In this document: positions 12,590 to 26,099 of the stretch, in pieces
Layout: every line of letters starts with the position of its first letter
Position numbering within the stretch: the first letter of the stretch is position 1
NCBI GenBank assembly: GCA_035079385.1
Contig: JAVHKY010000010.1
Span: 2,976,001 to 3,040,000, forward strand
DNA from: Aspidiotus rigidus
Taxonomy: Eukaryota > Arthropoda > Insecta > Hemiptera > Diaspididae
Direction: 5' to 3'
Length of the DNA: 64,000 nucleotides
Notes under the pieces: generated by a model
The model's input: the letters and a program-made list of their open reading frames with translations, nothing else
Told to the model about the DNA's origin: nothing
Database searches by the model: none
Made by a program: the position numbers and the translations under genes

Positions 12590-13560
12590 CTCTCTCTTCA
12601 AGAGGGAACCTTTTTTATCCAGAAGTTTTCGGAAAAAACGTCGCCTGCCATTCAGCCGGCCAGCAAAGCTCGGAGCTCGAAAATTTTCTGAAAATTGTCC
12701 CCTTTCTATCATATATAATAACTCGGTGGTCGGTGAATAGAGCCTGTGAGATACCCCTCAGAGTGAGTAGGTATGCAATGCTTTATACACCAATTGACTT
12801 ACTTCCTTCAATGAGGGCACATATGCAACGTTTTGAACACCATAATTATGACTCAGAACGTCCTTTTGAAGTATTCTAAGTCCCCCTCTTATTATATATA
12901 GCTCCAAAGTCCGGGCGTATGACGTCACAATTTACATTTTTCAGGTCCCACGTGCCCCATAAAATAAATTCCCTGCAACTACGTTAAAGCACCCGTGAGT
13001 TTTTTATATTCTCTTCTTATATATGTCACCTAGTATAGCAAACTAGCCTGAGGGGCTCATCCTATCACTCGCCCCCTCCCTCCTTCAGGTTGGTAAGACG
13101 AAGTGAAAAAGACTCGCGGGTTTTTTTAAAAGAGGAGTGGCGGGGAACCTGTTTTATGGGGCACGTGGGATCTGGAAAATGTAGACTGTGACGTCAGAAG
13201 GCTGACCTATATGACATCATCAAACTATGACGGGTATCTGGAGAAATTTCGACTTCCAAACTTTAGATGATACGACCCCCGAGCTGTATATGATAGGAAT
13301 AGGAGGGGAACTGATCTATGACGTCATCAGATTATGACGTCACGAGGCTGACCTATGACGTTATCAAATTTTGATGTCACAGACCCGGACTTTGGGGCTA
13401 TATATGATAAGAGGAGGACCTGAAAAATTTTCAACTTCCAAGCTATTTATGATACGACCTTAAAGCTGTACGGCGGACGGCGGACATTTTCCCCGAAAAT
13501 CTCCCCGGTAAAACAGGTTCCCTGTTGAAAAATTGAACTAATTTAGGAGGGCCACCCCTT
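12590..13560. repeat. dispersed family copies, one with both ends
   Basis: An end-to-end copy runs from about 13141 (CGGGGAACCTGTTTTATGGG) to about 13533 (AAAACAGGTTCCCTGTT). A GC block (GGCGGACGGCGGACA, about 13471-13485) sits just inside the right end. TGACGTCA occurs at 12920, 13189, 13319 and 13335. Sequence left of 12880 is more degenerate. Confidence 0.7.
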
Positions 13561-16180
13561 CACGCAGGCCCAGTATACTATGGAGCACGCGACGTCCCCC
13601 TTCGAGCTAGTCTTGTCAGGGGTATACATCACCTGATGGGGCATCAGGCTAGTCGCTCGGACGCAAAATCACAAAATGGGATAGAATTTAGATATAGAAG
13701 TATCATGAGGGTTGAAATTTCGTCAAATCCAAAGTCGTGCTGTTCGGATACCCGGATACAGGAACACAAATCCAAAAATAGGGTAGAAGTTGAAAATGAA
13801 TACTTAAACTAGCGTGTCAAAATCTCGCCCTATAAGCCATATACGGTAGATGAGTAGCAGGACTCAGAAAATATCGGCTTTGAACCTCAAAATATTTTGA
13901 ATAATGAACCTCAACAGATGTAGGTCTGGGAGGAATTCCAACGTCTGAGTCATGTATGTACACATGTATGAAGAAGGGAATATCTAAAGCGCTCGCGCAA
14001 AATTGTAAACGACTTTTGTCAACGTGTCTACTTACATTAAAATGTGTCATAACAATGAAAACTGTCTTAATGATAAAGAAGAGGACTCGGGAGAATTTCG
14101 CAGGGTGAACTACCATAGAGGTGGGACTTGGAAAAATTTCGAGTTCCGAACTGAGACTTGGACACATTTCAGCCAAGAGTTTTTACTCGTAGCTCTGAAC
14201 CATTAAGAATATTTTTTATATGAGAAAGATATGGAGCTATTCGCTTCAGACAATTATACTTGTCCGATTTTATACTGTTTTTCTTTTTTCTTTTTTTTCG
14301 ATTTGACAAAAGTCGGTAGTTTTTCCGTCACCGAAAATCCGAGATTGTCATTTCGAAACAGAGTTCTTAGCCTCATACCTATCTGTTTATATGCTGCCCA
14401 CAAATTACTCATGACATCATGTACTTCTCAAAGCGAACGAACGACGTTGTACATGAAAAGTGAGGTAACCTTGCATCTCCAAATTCGACTAAATAGTTGA
14501 ATGACGAAATATTTTCTTAAAAAGACTAAAGTAGCCCGTAGTGATTCTTTTGTAGGTACCTATTAAATTAAAAGAACAAAGCAATAGGTACCCACAAACT
14601 TTTCTGGTTGTACAGTCAAATAAAAATAAATAAAATGTATGTAAATTATTTGAAAGTTAATACCTATCAAACATACCTACAACACAAACGAAATTAATTT
14701 CAAAAATATCCTCTCAGTGTTGTGCAAATAATCTCTCTATTACGACCCAGAAATTGAAATTGAGTAAATAGCTTACATCAGTACCACAAGCTGAAACTCT
14801 CGTGTAATGATCACAAATAGTGGTAGGAATACGATATTCAAGTATCACATTTGAATGTAGAAAACAATACAACTCCATTCTTGTAGGCTATTTTTCAAAC
14901 TGTTTTTTTTTTTTTTCCAAGAATATATTTTCTTCGACGTCTACTTATGTGTAGACTAATGAAGTTATGGTTCCATGAATCGTTTCAATAGCAATAGCTT
15001 GCCACAAATTTTTATGACACTGTTGTCTTTTCTTTATATACGTAGGTAGTTATACGCCTATGATGATTGCAATTCTTGTGATTGATGTTGAAAGGTTATT
15101 ACTTATTACACTGTTTCAGAAAGGGTACTGTAAGTGTTACAGTATTGTTGACCGTTATTATACAATCAGAAGAATGGCTCAAAAAATCGCGAAGTTAGCC
15201 GATAAACTAACTTTCAAACTATTACATTGGTTTATTGTTCGGAGGTTAGCTCAAATAGGTTAAAATCAGACCTTCACAACTACCGAAAAAAAGAAAAACA
15301 CGCTATACTTATCTCCACCAAAATGAACGCACGAGCCGATAAAAACTTGCTCTCCAGCGTATTTTTTAAGATATTGTTTCTAACTATAGTAGCTCGAACG
15401 TATCTTGAAAAGTTTTTAGTTGCATCCCTTTTTAATAACTAGAGATATTGTTAGGTAATTGAGCCAAACAATCCCCTGCTCTGGTCGCTGAAATAATACT
15501 CACCGTTCGACAACATTTTCCAAATAATAGAGTCACGAACAAAAAATAGTACGTGTGAACTTTACGCCTAATTTGCCTAATTACCGCGAATCTGTGAAAC
15601 TGGTGATGATTAAGTATGATTCTGTAAATTTAACATAATTATGGTTGCGGATCGAGCAGATTATGCAGTCATTTTTCATCGAGTTACACAATTCAGCAGC
15701 CAGTTTCATCAGCGGTCGAAAATAAGGAAATATCAAAACTCGCTGTTGTGGCGGAGAAAAAATACATTTAAAAATTGGACCAAACATATTTCCTTGGCTG
15801 AAATTTTTCAATTTATAAAAATAGGCGGAGTTTTTACAATTTTCCTCTCTCTTTATTCATAAATCTGATCCGTAGAAGTATAGAGGTACAAAATTCGTAG
15901 TCAATGGTCTAATTGAAGAGTGAATTAAAGATGCAAAGTTTTGGCGACAGATTATACGGTTGCAAATGGGTTTGCAAAATTTAAACAGCGAATTGTTTGG
16001 TTGTAGAGGTTTAGAGCGCAAACAAAGATGGTTCATTTAACATGCCATTGCTCATTGTCTGGTGTATCAAAGTTAGTAGCAAATATCGATGTCAGAAGCA
16101 GCAAAAAATAAGATTAGGTACTTAGAGTCTAACGTCATCGTGTTGTTGTACCTGGAATATGGTTATACGAGAACTATAAT
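13561..16180. other. no gene recognised
   Basis: One short family fragment (GGGACTTGGAAAAATTTCGA, 14122-14141) is present. Otherwise this is A+T-rich DNA with short open frames and poly-T runs and no recognisable product. Confidence 0.45.
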
Positions 16181-16858
16181 TCCTTGAAGAAAATTTCATA
16201 TGATGTCCAGACAAAACAAAACAGATCCAAATTGGCAAAAATGGTGCAACCCCCTCCTGTCATATACAGCTTGAAGTTTAACATTTTCCCAAGTCCCCCT
16301 CAAAGGTTGGATTAGAAAAATTTCGACTTTCGATCCTGTGGTGTCACGAACTGATACCGTCATAGGTCAGTGAAATTTTTTCAAGTCCCCTGCCGTAATG
16401 TATGATAAGAATAAGACTTGGAAAAATTTCAACTGTCAAGCCATGTTATATAATAATGAAGGGACTTGAAAAAATTTCGACCTTTGACCCTGTGACCTCA
16501 TGATATGATGACGTCAAAGTGGTGCAAGTTACACCTTGACAAAAATTGAGGTTTCCTTAACGATGTTAAACGAGAAACGCAGGGAACGTGTTCTATGGGT
16601 CGAATTTATTCTAGTAATAAGGCTTATAGGTCTATTGGGGAAACCTCGAGAAAAAAAAAAACGCACCACCAATTCGACTTCTACGGTCGTGTGGAACTGA
16701 ACTGAGAATTTCCAAAAATCTTCCACCATATACTTGTATTATGACAAAAATTCAACATTCTGCAAGTCCCTTCCTTAATGTTCATGACTTGGAAAACAAA
16801 ATTGTTTCAAGCCCTTCCTATCATAATTATAAAGAAAGAAAGAAAGAAAGAAAGAAAC

Positions 16859-16891
<33 letters not shown>

Positions 16892-18365
16892 AAATAAATA
16901 AATAAATGAAAAAATAAATTAATAAATTAATTGATTGTTTAATCAATTAGTTGAATAATAATAAATAAATAAATAAATAAATAAAAGGAAGTAAAATTTT
17001 TTCGTCCAATTTGGCCGGACGTCGGACGTTGGACGGCGGACGGCAAATTTTTCAAAAAAACACCCTACAGAACAGAGTCCCTGATAAAAAAATCATCCAA
17101 GTCCACCTTCTATCATATAGATCCGAAGTGGGACTTCTGAAAATGTCGATTTTTGACCCTATCCCATAATATATGATAGGAGAGGGACTGTGAAATATTC
17201 CTACCTTCGAGCAAAAATGGTTCACGTCCATCTCCTATCATATATAGCTCGGATTGGACATGGGGTAATTTTGATTTTCGAGCTGTAATATAATATTATG
17301 ATAGGAGAGGAACTTTGAAATATTTCCACCTTGAAGCTGCATGCGATAGGAGAGGGACTTGAAAAAATTTTGACTTTTGAGTTATTTCAACCTCCGAGCT
17401 ATGATAGGAGTGATACAAAAATTACTCGTACAAACAATGATAACATCGAATGAAAAAATGATTGAACAAAAATATTGATAACCAGTGAATATCAATGGAA
17501 CACAACACCATAAATTTTCTCAAAACGAAAAAAAAAAATCTTCATAGTATGCCCATATCATCCAAACATTTTTGACTTCCAAGCCATAAAGGATAAAAAT
17601 TCGCGGGTTCTGTAACGGTGTTAAACGAAGGGTGACAGGGAACCTGTCTTATAGGGCACGTAGGGTCTCAACATATCTGGCTCATTGAAGAGGCTCAGCC
17701 AATTGGTGTATGATGCATTGCATATCGAGTTACTTGAAGGGGCTATGTTTCAGGCTGTATAAACCAATCCTAAAGCTATGTATGATACGATACAAGGAGG
17801 ACTTTTGAGTCTTATGGTGTATTGAGCGTTGCACATCTGGCTCATTGAAGGGGCTAAGTCCGTTGGTGTATAAAGCATTGCATAACTAGTTACTTGAAGG
17901 GTCTATCTGTCAGGCTATATACACCGATCACCGAACTTTATATTGATAGAACTGGGACTTGGAAAATTTTAGAGCTCCAAGCTTTGCCGGCCGGACGGTT
18001 TTTCCAACCCCCCACAAAACAGGTCCCCTGTTAAAAACGACCCAGAAGCGTTGGAAAATTTCAATTAGGAGACCGATTCTACCCATAGAACAGGATCTCT
18101 TTCAACTTCTGTCAAGGAAGCCGTTGTTTTTCCAAGTCCCTACCCCTATGATATAGTGCTTCACAATTTCTTAAAGTGCCCCGCCTATCATGTATTATCA
18201 CTCAAAATAAAGTGGAAATTTTCCAGTCCCAACCTTTGAGGTATATTTATGATGGGAGGGGACTCGAAGCACTTTTATTTTGGCCAAACATGATACGGCG
18301 CACGGCAAAGTTTTTTCGAAATAACCTCCCCTAGAACAGGTTCCTGTTAAAAACTTCTGTTAGAG
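16181..18365. repeat. long array of the ~45-bp-unit dispersed family
   Basis: Many degenerate units. GC blocks occur at about 17018-17045, 17981-17992 and 18294-18305. End motifs occur near 17636 (GACAGGGAACCTGTCTTA), 18018 and 18330. It is interrupted by a GAAA/AAAT microsatellite. Confidence 0.8.
16831..16985. repeat. GAAA then AAAT microsatellite
   Basis: About 25 bp of GAAA repeats followed by about 130 bp of interrupted AAAT repeats. Confidence 0.97.
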
Positions 18366-18496
18366 TTTCTTATCTCAGAGTTTTGCACAGAAGAATGACG
18401 GAAAATTTCGTGAGGATGGAGATATTTGCTTTCTGGAGGCGCGTTCCAAAAGAAAACTATTAGCGAGAGAGGTGGAGAAAAAGAGAGGGGAGTAAA

Positions 18497-18640
18497 CAGG
18501 CCCGTAGCCAGGGATGTAAGGAGGTGAGCCTTCCCCTTGCGTCACGCCTTACCCCAGTACTAGTGAAAAAAAAAAAAATATAGATAGACCCCTGAAATTT
18601 CAAATACCTCCCGTGAAAAAACGTTCAGACTACGGGCCTG
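18497..18640. mobile_element. hAT-like MITE, 144 bp
   Basis: Perfect 11-bp terminal inverted repeats (CAGGCCCGTAG at 18497-18507, CTACGGGCCTG at 18630-18640). The flanking octamers GGAGTAAA and GAAGTGAA match at 6 of 8 positions, as expected of an aged 8-bp hAT target-site duplication. There is no coding capacity. Confidence 0.75.
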
Positions 18641-18774
18641 GAAGTGAAAGTGAAATACTTTGAGAAATCAACAACAGATTCATCGTCATCGAATACGAAA
18701 ATTAACAATTAAAAAGAAGATATAATCCGGCTCTTCCCGCACATACACTAAAAAACACATCAAGATAAATTATT

Positions 18775-18850
18775 GATTTCTCGACGTTTCGGACTATCTA
18801 GAGTCCTTCTTCAGGCGACGATACGAACGAACTAGGAAAAAAAGGAACCT
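18775..18850 (-). mobile_element. Penelope-like element tail fragment
   Basis: On the - strand, CTGAAGAAGGACTCTAGATA leads into GTCCGAAACGTCGA. This 'GAAG..GGxC..xxAAACGTCG' signature is commonly seen at the 3' end of Penelope-like elements. No coding part adjoins it. Confidence 0.5.
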
Positions 18851-19598
18851 AATTTTCTTTTCGAACAATCAAGTATCGACGTATAGAAAATTTAAAACAT
18901 AATATGAATTTTTGAAGTAATGGTACCTTAAAGTTTCCAATCTATCACGATTAGAAATTCCTTTGTACTGTAAAACACCGTGATGAGTAAGCTTAAATTC
19001 AATGTCAAGTAACCTAGATATTCATGGCTGCCAATTATTATCAATTCAGAGCTTCTTTATTCCTCGATCATAATATTTTTCGATGGTTGAGATAATAGAA
19101 AATAAGATAAAAACGTAGTTTTCAACCGTCATAAAAATTATTAAAGAGTTATTGAAAAATTTTATCAAGTTTAACGTGATGCTCGCCGTGTCAAATCAAA
19201 AACAATACCGATCTGTATTTTCCCACGGTTCTGGAATCTCAAGGCTAATCATTCTATGTTTTAAGTTTATTTTATTGATAGGGGGAAACAACACGTAGAG
19301 TCCCTCTGTGATTTTAATGCACTTTTGTAACAATCTATTAAGCCGTACCGGTCGTATTGAAACAAGACATCCACAAAGTAATTTTTAAACACTGATTATT
19401 TTCACGTGTCGGTGGAGCAGGGGGGAAAATACGACGTACCGCGGTTTGAGATGTAGCTAGACTCGAAAAACTGTACCTATCCCTATCTATTGTTTGAATT
19501 CTCGAGAGAGAAATGGAAATGATTCCGAGCGTTTCAGGCACATCTCGATCGATATTATTATAAAGTTAGCGAATTATTTGAAATTGAAGACATTTGAA
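18851..19598. other. upstream flank of the SLC17 gene
   Basis: No gene was recognised. An additional 5' exon of the SLC17 gene could lie here, because TTTGTTGCAG at 19609-19618 looks like a splice acceptor. I could not identify a donor exon. Confidence 0.35.
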
Positions 19599-22500
19599 AT
19601 GTTGAAATTTGTTGCAGCTTGTATTGGAGCGAGACATTTCGTCACGTTTATGCTGTTCCTTGGGATGGCCAACGCGTACATCATGCGCACCAATATGTCT
19701 ATCGCGATCGTCGCTATGGTAAATCACACAGCACTGCCGAGAGATGAAAGTATACCTCACGATTTCAACGAATGTCAAACGCCAGATTCGATGAATACAA
19801 CGACAACTCCTCCCAAGGTAATTACTGTAGCAGGCTTCTCTTGACTGATTTCAAGATGTGGGGTGGCCAGTTTGGAATACGTATTCTAGGCATGGCAAAG
19901 GTGATAAGAAATTTAAGAGAGAGGGAGGGGGGAGAGGGAAGAAGAGGGATTCATCGAAAAGGGGTCTTGAAGAGATTGAAGTGCGGAAAGAGATTCGATA
20001 AGGAGAAAGTCCTGTTTAGCAATCTTGCAGTTAAATTTTATTTGCGATATAGCGAATAATTTTTTGGACATGTTTCGTTCCTCTACCAGCCATTATTTGC
20101 GAGACGTAATCCAGGACATCTTAAGCGGGGGACATAACGTTCACGATTATGATTGACCTCGACCCGCATTACAAATTTGAAAAACTTTCGATCTTGGAAC
20201 TAGACCCTAAGGTATAAGAGGGGCTTCCGATTCTCTAGATTTGCTTATTAAAACTAATAATGTAATCGTAATTTCTCTTTGATTTCCTGCAGGAGAAAAT
20301 GAAAGAGGGGCACTTTGTTTGGTCATCCATCGAACAGAGCACGTTACTGTCGGCATTTTTTTACGGCTACGTGGTTACTCAAATTCCTTTTGGCATCCTA
20401 TCCAAAAAATACGGTGCCATATGGTTCCTAGGAGTAGGAATGCTCATCAATTCGGTGTTTGGATTACTAGTTCCTATAGCAGCCGAATTCAGTTTCCTGG
20501 CTCTGGTTGCTGTACGTTTCATTCAAGGTTTGGGAGAAGTAAGTTTCGTTTTTTTTTCCTCGAAAGGGACATACGTTGAAGTATCAATTTGATGCACAAA
20601 TTGATACAAAAAGACTAAATTTGCCATTGATTTTCTATTGGTAGTGAAACCAGTAGAGGAATGAGGATCACGTCATCAATTATGAATCAAGTATTGCTGA
20701 TAAGGGCAGTCCTTATGAAGATGAGATACCATTTGCCCGTCTTTGGTTCAAGTCAGAATTAATCTTGAAAATTACGAATTTCTCGTGTCGCTAAGGCCTC
20801 ATAGGAAGGTCGATAATTGTGTATCACGAGGTCGACCTAAAGATAATAATTTTGAATCAATTTTTGTGATTTGAGGAATAATAATGCGGGGAATACTGAC
20901 GTGAGACTCGGGGGTAATCAATTAACGAAATCTAGCAGACAATTCGGTCAGATTTCACTCGCGGCTCCTTTCAAGTTTGGTAATTTTTTTCATCAATTCA
21001 GTGCTTTCCAACCTCTCAGTCTTTAATTAATCTTAAGACCGATTTACATATTCTCATATCTTTTATTATGGTAAATTCTCAATTTACAGTTATTTAAACT
21101 TATACGTGTGTGGTTTTAATTTGGATCGCGGCGATTTCCCCGAAAAATTAATCATCGTTTATACGTACTTTTTATAGTTTTCAAAACTCATCTTCTTTAT
21201 TACAAATTTTCGTTCCTCGATGTACGAGATAAGAAAGTAGTAAAGTCGAGCAAATTGATGAATTAGTTAGCACTGTTTCGCAGCGTGATATAACTGTATG
21301 ACGGTAATAAAAAATTTACGCGATAAATTTATAATCCGGTTGCGCTGTAAAACTGAAATAAATTGTATTGAAATGAAAGAGAGTAGAAATGGAGAAATGA
21401 CGTCTCATCCCCAAGATGACTTTGCGGTCAAGTTTGGCTACTATAATGATTTTTATGCTTCATTCATTGATGCCTCAAAACCAAAATGTTGTGCATAATA
21501 GGTACCTACATTCGATTTTATCTATTTTGAAAAAAAAAATCTCAAATTTGATGAAAGTGGGAGGTGTGCTCTTTTAAACAGATCTTTCAGTAATATTCGG
21601 ATTGAAGCATATTTGTCATTGACTGAATAAATTTATTTTATAAAGAAAACGCCCTACATGTATCGTTGAGGCCAAGTCTAAGTCCAAGTCTGTCTTGACT
21701 GATGATTGGTTATTGGGATTTGAACTTAGGAGTTGGGGAGTTGGTAGCCCTGATGGTATTCACCCTTTCGTTCAATGCTTTTTAAATGAAGAAATTTCAC
21801 GCATCATAATTAATAGGATATCGTTTTTTAAAGCAAATACGAGCATAAATTTTGTAGTCTATATTATCAACATTAAATACAAAACAAAATTGTAGCAATA
21901 AATGATACATTGAAAACATAACAGTTGATTGAAAATCAATGTATGAACGTACATCAAATCTCTGATTCACCCTTTCAGTAGCGCTCTCTAGTGTAGGTTT
22001 AAACCCCAATAGCCTCACATGGGGCAAGGTTCAGTAGTAATTTTTTTTTTTTTATTCCTTCCATGTATGAAGTTTACCACACATTTGTGACTCCGTCTAC
22101 AGAAACCTGCCTTAGCGTTGGACATCAATCAGGAGAAAAAGATCTTTTACAGATGAAGGAAGATTCTTTTTCTCCTGATTGTAATTAAAAACTAAGGCGG
22201 ATTTCTTTGGACGGGGTCACATTTATACAAATGAGGTGCGACTGTCACTTTATCAGAGCGAAACTGTACATTATACCCCGTCCGAATGTCATGCTGGTCT
22301 AAATTTTTTGGGCCGGGGGCCGGGTGAGCAGCCCATCGAGCCCCCGAAAACTGTTATGGTCAAACTTTCGAGAAGTTTCTCGCGGGCCCCATGAAAACTT
22401 TCACGGGTCTTTTCTGGCCAGGGATCCCCGGCCGGAACAGCACGACACTGCCCCGTCCAGGATTTTAGAATAGCGAAGCCTCATCGTTCATTTTCCAATA

Positions 22501-25500
22501 TTTTACAAATACATTCAACTTTCAGGGTCCTATTGTTCCTTGTTCGCACGCTATCCTCGCCAAATGGATACCACCAAATGAACGTAGCCGTATGGGCGCG
22601 TTTGTCTATGCAGGTGAGTGAATTCTTAGGCTTACTCAAATTCCTGAAGCAGGAACCTATCATATAAGATCTGCAAATAGGTGAAGCGAAGCATTCGTGT
22701 GGGCAGCGGAAGAAGAGTTTTTTGGTAGGGTTAATAGCACTGTCCACATATTGCTCGTAGATAGGTCGCCATTTTGCATTTCTTATCCAAAGGCGGAATC
22801 AAAAGATGATTTTGAACGGGAAATTAACAACTTTTTTGATATTCGACGAGCAAAAAGCTAATTTTAAAAAAAAAAAAGCTCTCACGCTTTCCCCTGAGTT
22901 TCTTTTTTAACCTCTAATTTCTTAGGTTGGGGGCATGTCTCCGAGTCCCCAACCCGCAAATACGCCCCGTAAATCTTCCAAAGGTGGACAGGGCACAGAA
23001 TGTTTCCGTCGGCTTTCATTCTTATTTTTTCCTAAATGAGAGGAATGTACTTTCGACTCCTTTTCCATATTGTCAGTGTCGCCAGAATACCAACATTAAG
23101 ATAACCACCACTGAAACGGTGACGACCACGGAGTCTTCACCTAATCTGAAATATACTTCAGCTTCAATATCATTCCAGGTTGGAATGTTTCTTAATTTCA
23201 AGAAAATACCAGTGTACGTTCAGTACCTTTGCTATTTCTTATCTGACATTTTATAGGCGCACAATTCGGAACAGTTCTGGCGATGCCTATCTCTGGATTC
23301 CTTTCCGAGTACGGTTTTAGCGGAGGATGGCCTTCCATATTCTATGTATTCGGTGTGGCAGGTACAATATGGTCGATATGGTTCCTCTTATGCGTATACG
23401 AAGATCCAGAGTGCCACCCAAAAATCGCTGAAGATGAGAAGAAATACATAGTTACTTCAGTCTGGGGCGCAGCTGGTGTTTCGGTTTGTGAATTGTTGAG
23501 TTTTTCAAATTTTCCTGCCCTGCACTGTAAGTTAGTCGTTATTTTTTTGTAACTCGGAACAATGTTTTCACCCTACAGGAGCAGGATATTCCATGGAAGC
23601 ACATTATCACCTCTACTGCATTCTGGGCGATATTAATTGCACACATGGCTCAAAATTATGGTTATGAAACACTATTGACGCAGTTACCGACTTTCATGCA
23701 GCAAATTTTGCATTTTGATATAAAATCAGTACGTTTTTGTTTTGTAATATTTTTTCTCATTGGTACTGCTAGATGTCTATCGGACAATTTATTCTCTCAC
23801 GTAGGGTTATGTGTAAGTCCCTCCTCAACTTTTTAAATCAAAATTTTAGTCCCAAGTGTTTGCCGATCGAACAACCTCTCCTTCCTGTTTCCCTTCAGTA
23901 ATAATTGTTACTCTGCAATATAAATTCCTTCTACTACCTACAATCCATCTAGTTTCCCTAGAGGATAAGATTGTGTTCTCATAGACTGGTAAAATTATGC
24001 ACCTGTGGATTAATGTGAATATAAAACTATCTTTTTCAATTACTAGAATGGGATCAACTCTGCGCTACCTTATCTCGCCATGTGGTTGTTCTCAATGTTG
24101 GCCAGTATTTTGGCAGATTCAGTGATCAGTTCAAAACGTCTTTCAATCACTCATACAAGAAAACTCATCAACTCAATAGGTTAGTTCTTATGTAAAACCA
24201 AACAATTGCCAGTATTAATTATATTTATGTGTAAATTCAGCGCTAGTATCAAGTACAGTAAGAGCGGGACAAACGACCAGTAGTGCGGGACAAACGACCA
24301 GTAGTGCGGGAGAGGGATGGCTGAGGAAGCATTCTTTAGATGTAAATCAATAAAGCTTTTCCAGCGTTCAATATTGCATACTTATTTGCCAGATTCTTAT
24401 CAATACAGTGGGCTTCCTAATATTGATCTTATGGCAGATGAATACCGGATTGGAAATAAGTATGCAATCTAGCAATACCTGTAAGATTAGTGTTAGAAAG
24501 CCCACTGTATTGATAGGAATCAGCCAAATAAGTATTGTGGTGTATCCCTTTACTGTCCACACCGACATAAACCGACTTACATCTGTCACTCAGAAGAGTG
24601 ACCTCCGGTACCACCGACGTCGAGATGGAGGTTTCTTCTTACTTTACTTATGGGGGTAAATTTAAACAAGAAATCAAAAAGAAGAAAAACTGCTTCTACC
24701 ATAGCGTCTTACGAACTCGACACGATCAGGAGAATATCTCTATCTCGAGGCGTCCTCTGGCCATAACTAGCTAAGCAGTGGTGGAACATGAGCAATCTCA
24801 AGACGGGCCGAGAACGGATTCATTAGGTAAGGAACGAACTGTCCCTGATTCAAGACTATTGGACTAATGATGAACTTTATATGACCGAATGGGCACTGTG
24901 ACTCTTCGTAGGGAGATAGACTACGTTCTCATCTACACACCTACGGTAATCCCAGTGGGGGGAGAAGAGAAGAACTGGCTATCGAACGTGGATGGTTAAT
25001 CCAAGAAAAAGAAAGAAAAACAACGACCAACTAAAAAAAGAAAATTTAGAAAAACCAAAAAACAAGAACAAGAAAAAAAAACTATTATAGAAAGAAGATG
25101 GAAACCCTACATTCTCACATGAGAATGGCTCAAAGTTGGACAAGGTATGAAATGACTCCGCCTCCCCAGGTAATTCCACAGCTAAGTTCGATATTCAGAA
25201 AACCCACCCACATACAAGATTCGCAGAGGGGAGAAAAAATGGAATCTTAAGAAACAGACAGCTGAGCACACCCTGACGCTCTAGATAATTAAAAGGGGAC
25301 TCTCTTTCAAAGAAGGAGAGCTTAGTATCAAATAACGAAAAATGACATTAATTATAGCAACTGCATCTTCATTACGTCGCAAGACTAAGAAAAAAAAAAA
25401 TCGTACGTTACCAAATTCGAATAATGATACTTCAATTAATTATCCGCCTATCGGCTGGTAGCAGGGTGTCGAGCGTTTCTTCCGTCCAACGACTGTCCGT

Positions 25501-26067
25501 CCTCGATGTAGTAATCTTCAAGAATTCCTTAAGAAACAAGGTCTACGCCTATACTTAGTGAGAGTTGGCATGGATAACGACGACTGAAACCATGGACTTC
25601 TCGTTTAGAGTCTCCGATACGCGCAATAGGAAGCGACTCCCAGCAGCGACTAGTTTAGTGTTTACTTTTTAGACTGTGAACTGGTAACTCGATTTACGCC
25701 CTCATCGGTATCCAGAGGCAGTACTCAGGCGCGCACTTCATCTTACGAGAAATCACCAGACGAGTTGGTATCGATTTCAAAGAGAGGATTGTACCCAGAG
25801 ATTTTTACACATTTAAAATATGAGCGTGGTCAACTTGTCTAACGCACTATTCACAAGAAAAATAAGGAGTAGGCCCGACGATGGTCACAACTCGGTGCAG
25901 GATGTGGGGTCTCCGCATGGTCTGCAAACCTAACTGAAGCATTTTATTTATTTTTTATTTTTATTTTAAATTTGTTTATATTTAAGTGGTGCCGCCAACA
26001 GTACATAGACCAATTAAAGGCGACACCACTCACAAAATTACAAATGCATTTAATGATAATAATAATG

Positions 26068-26099
<32 letters not shown>

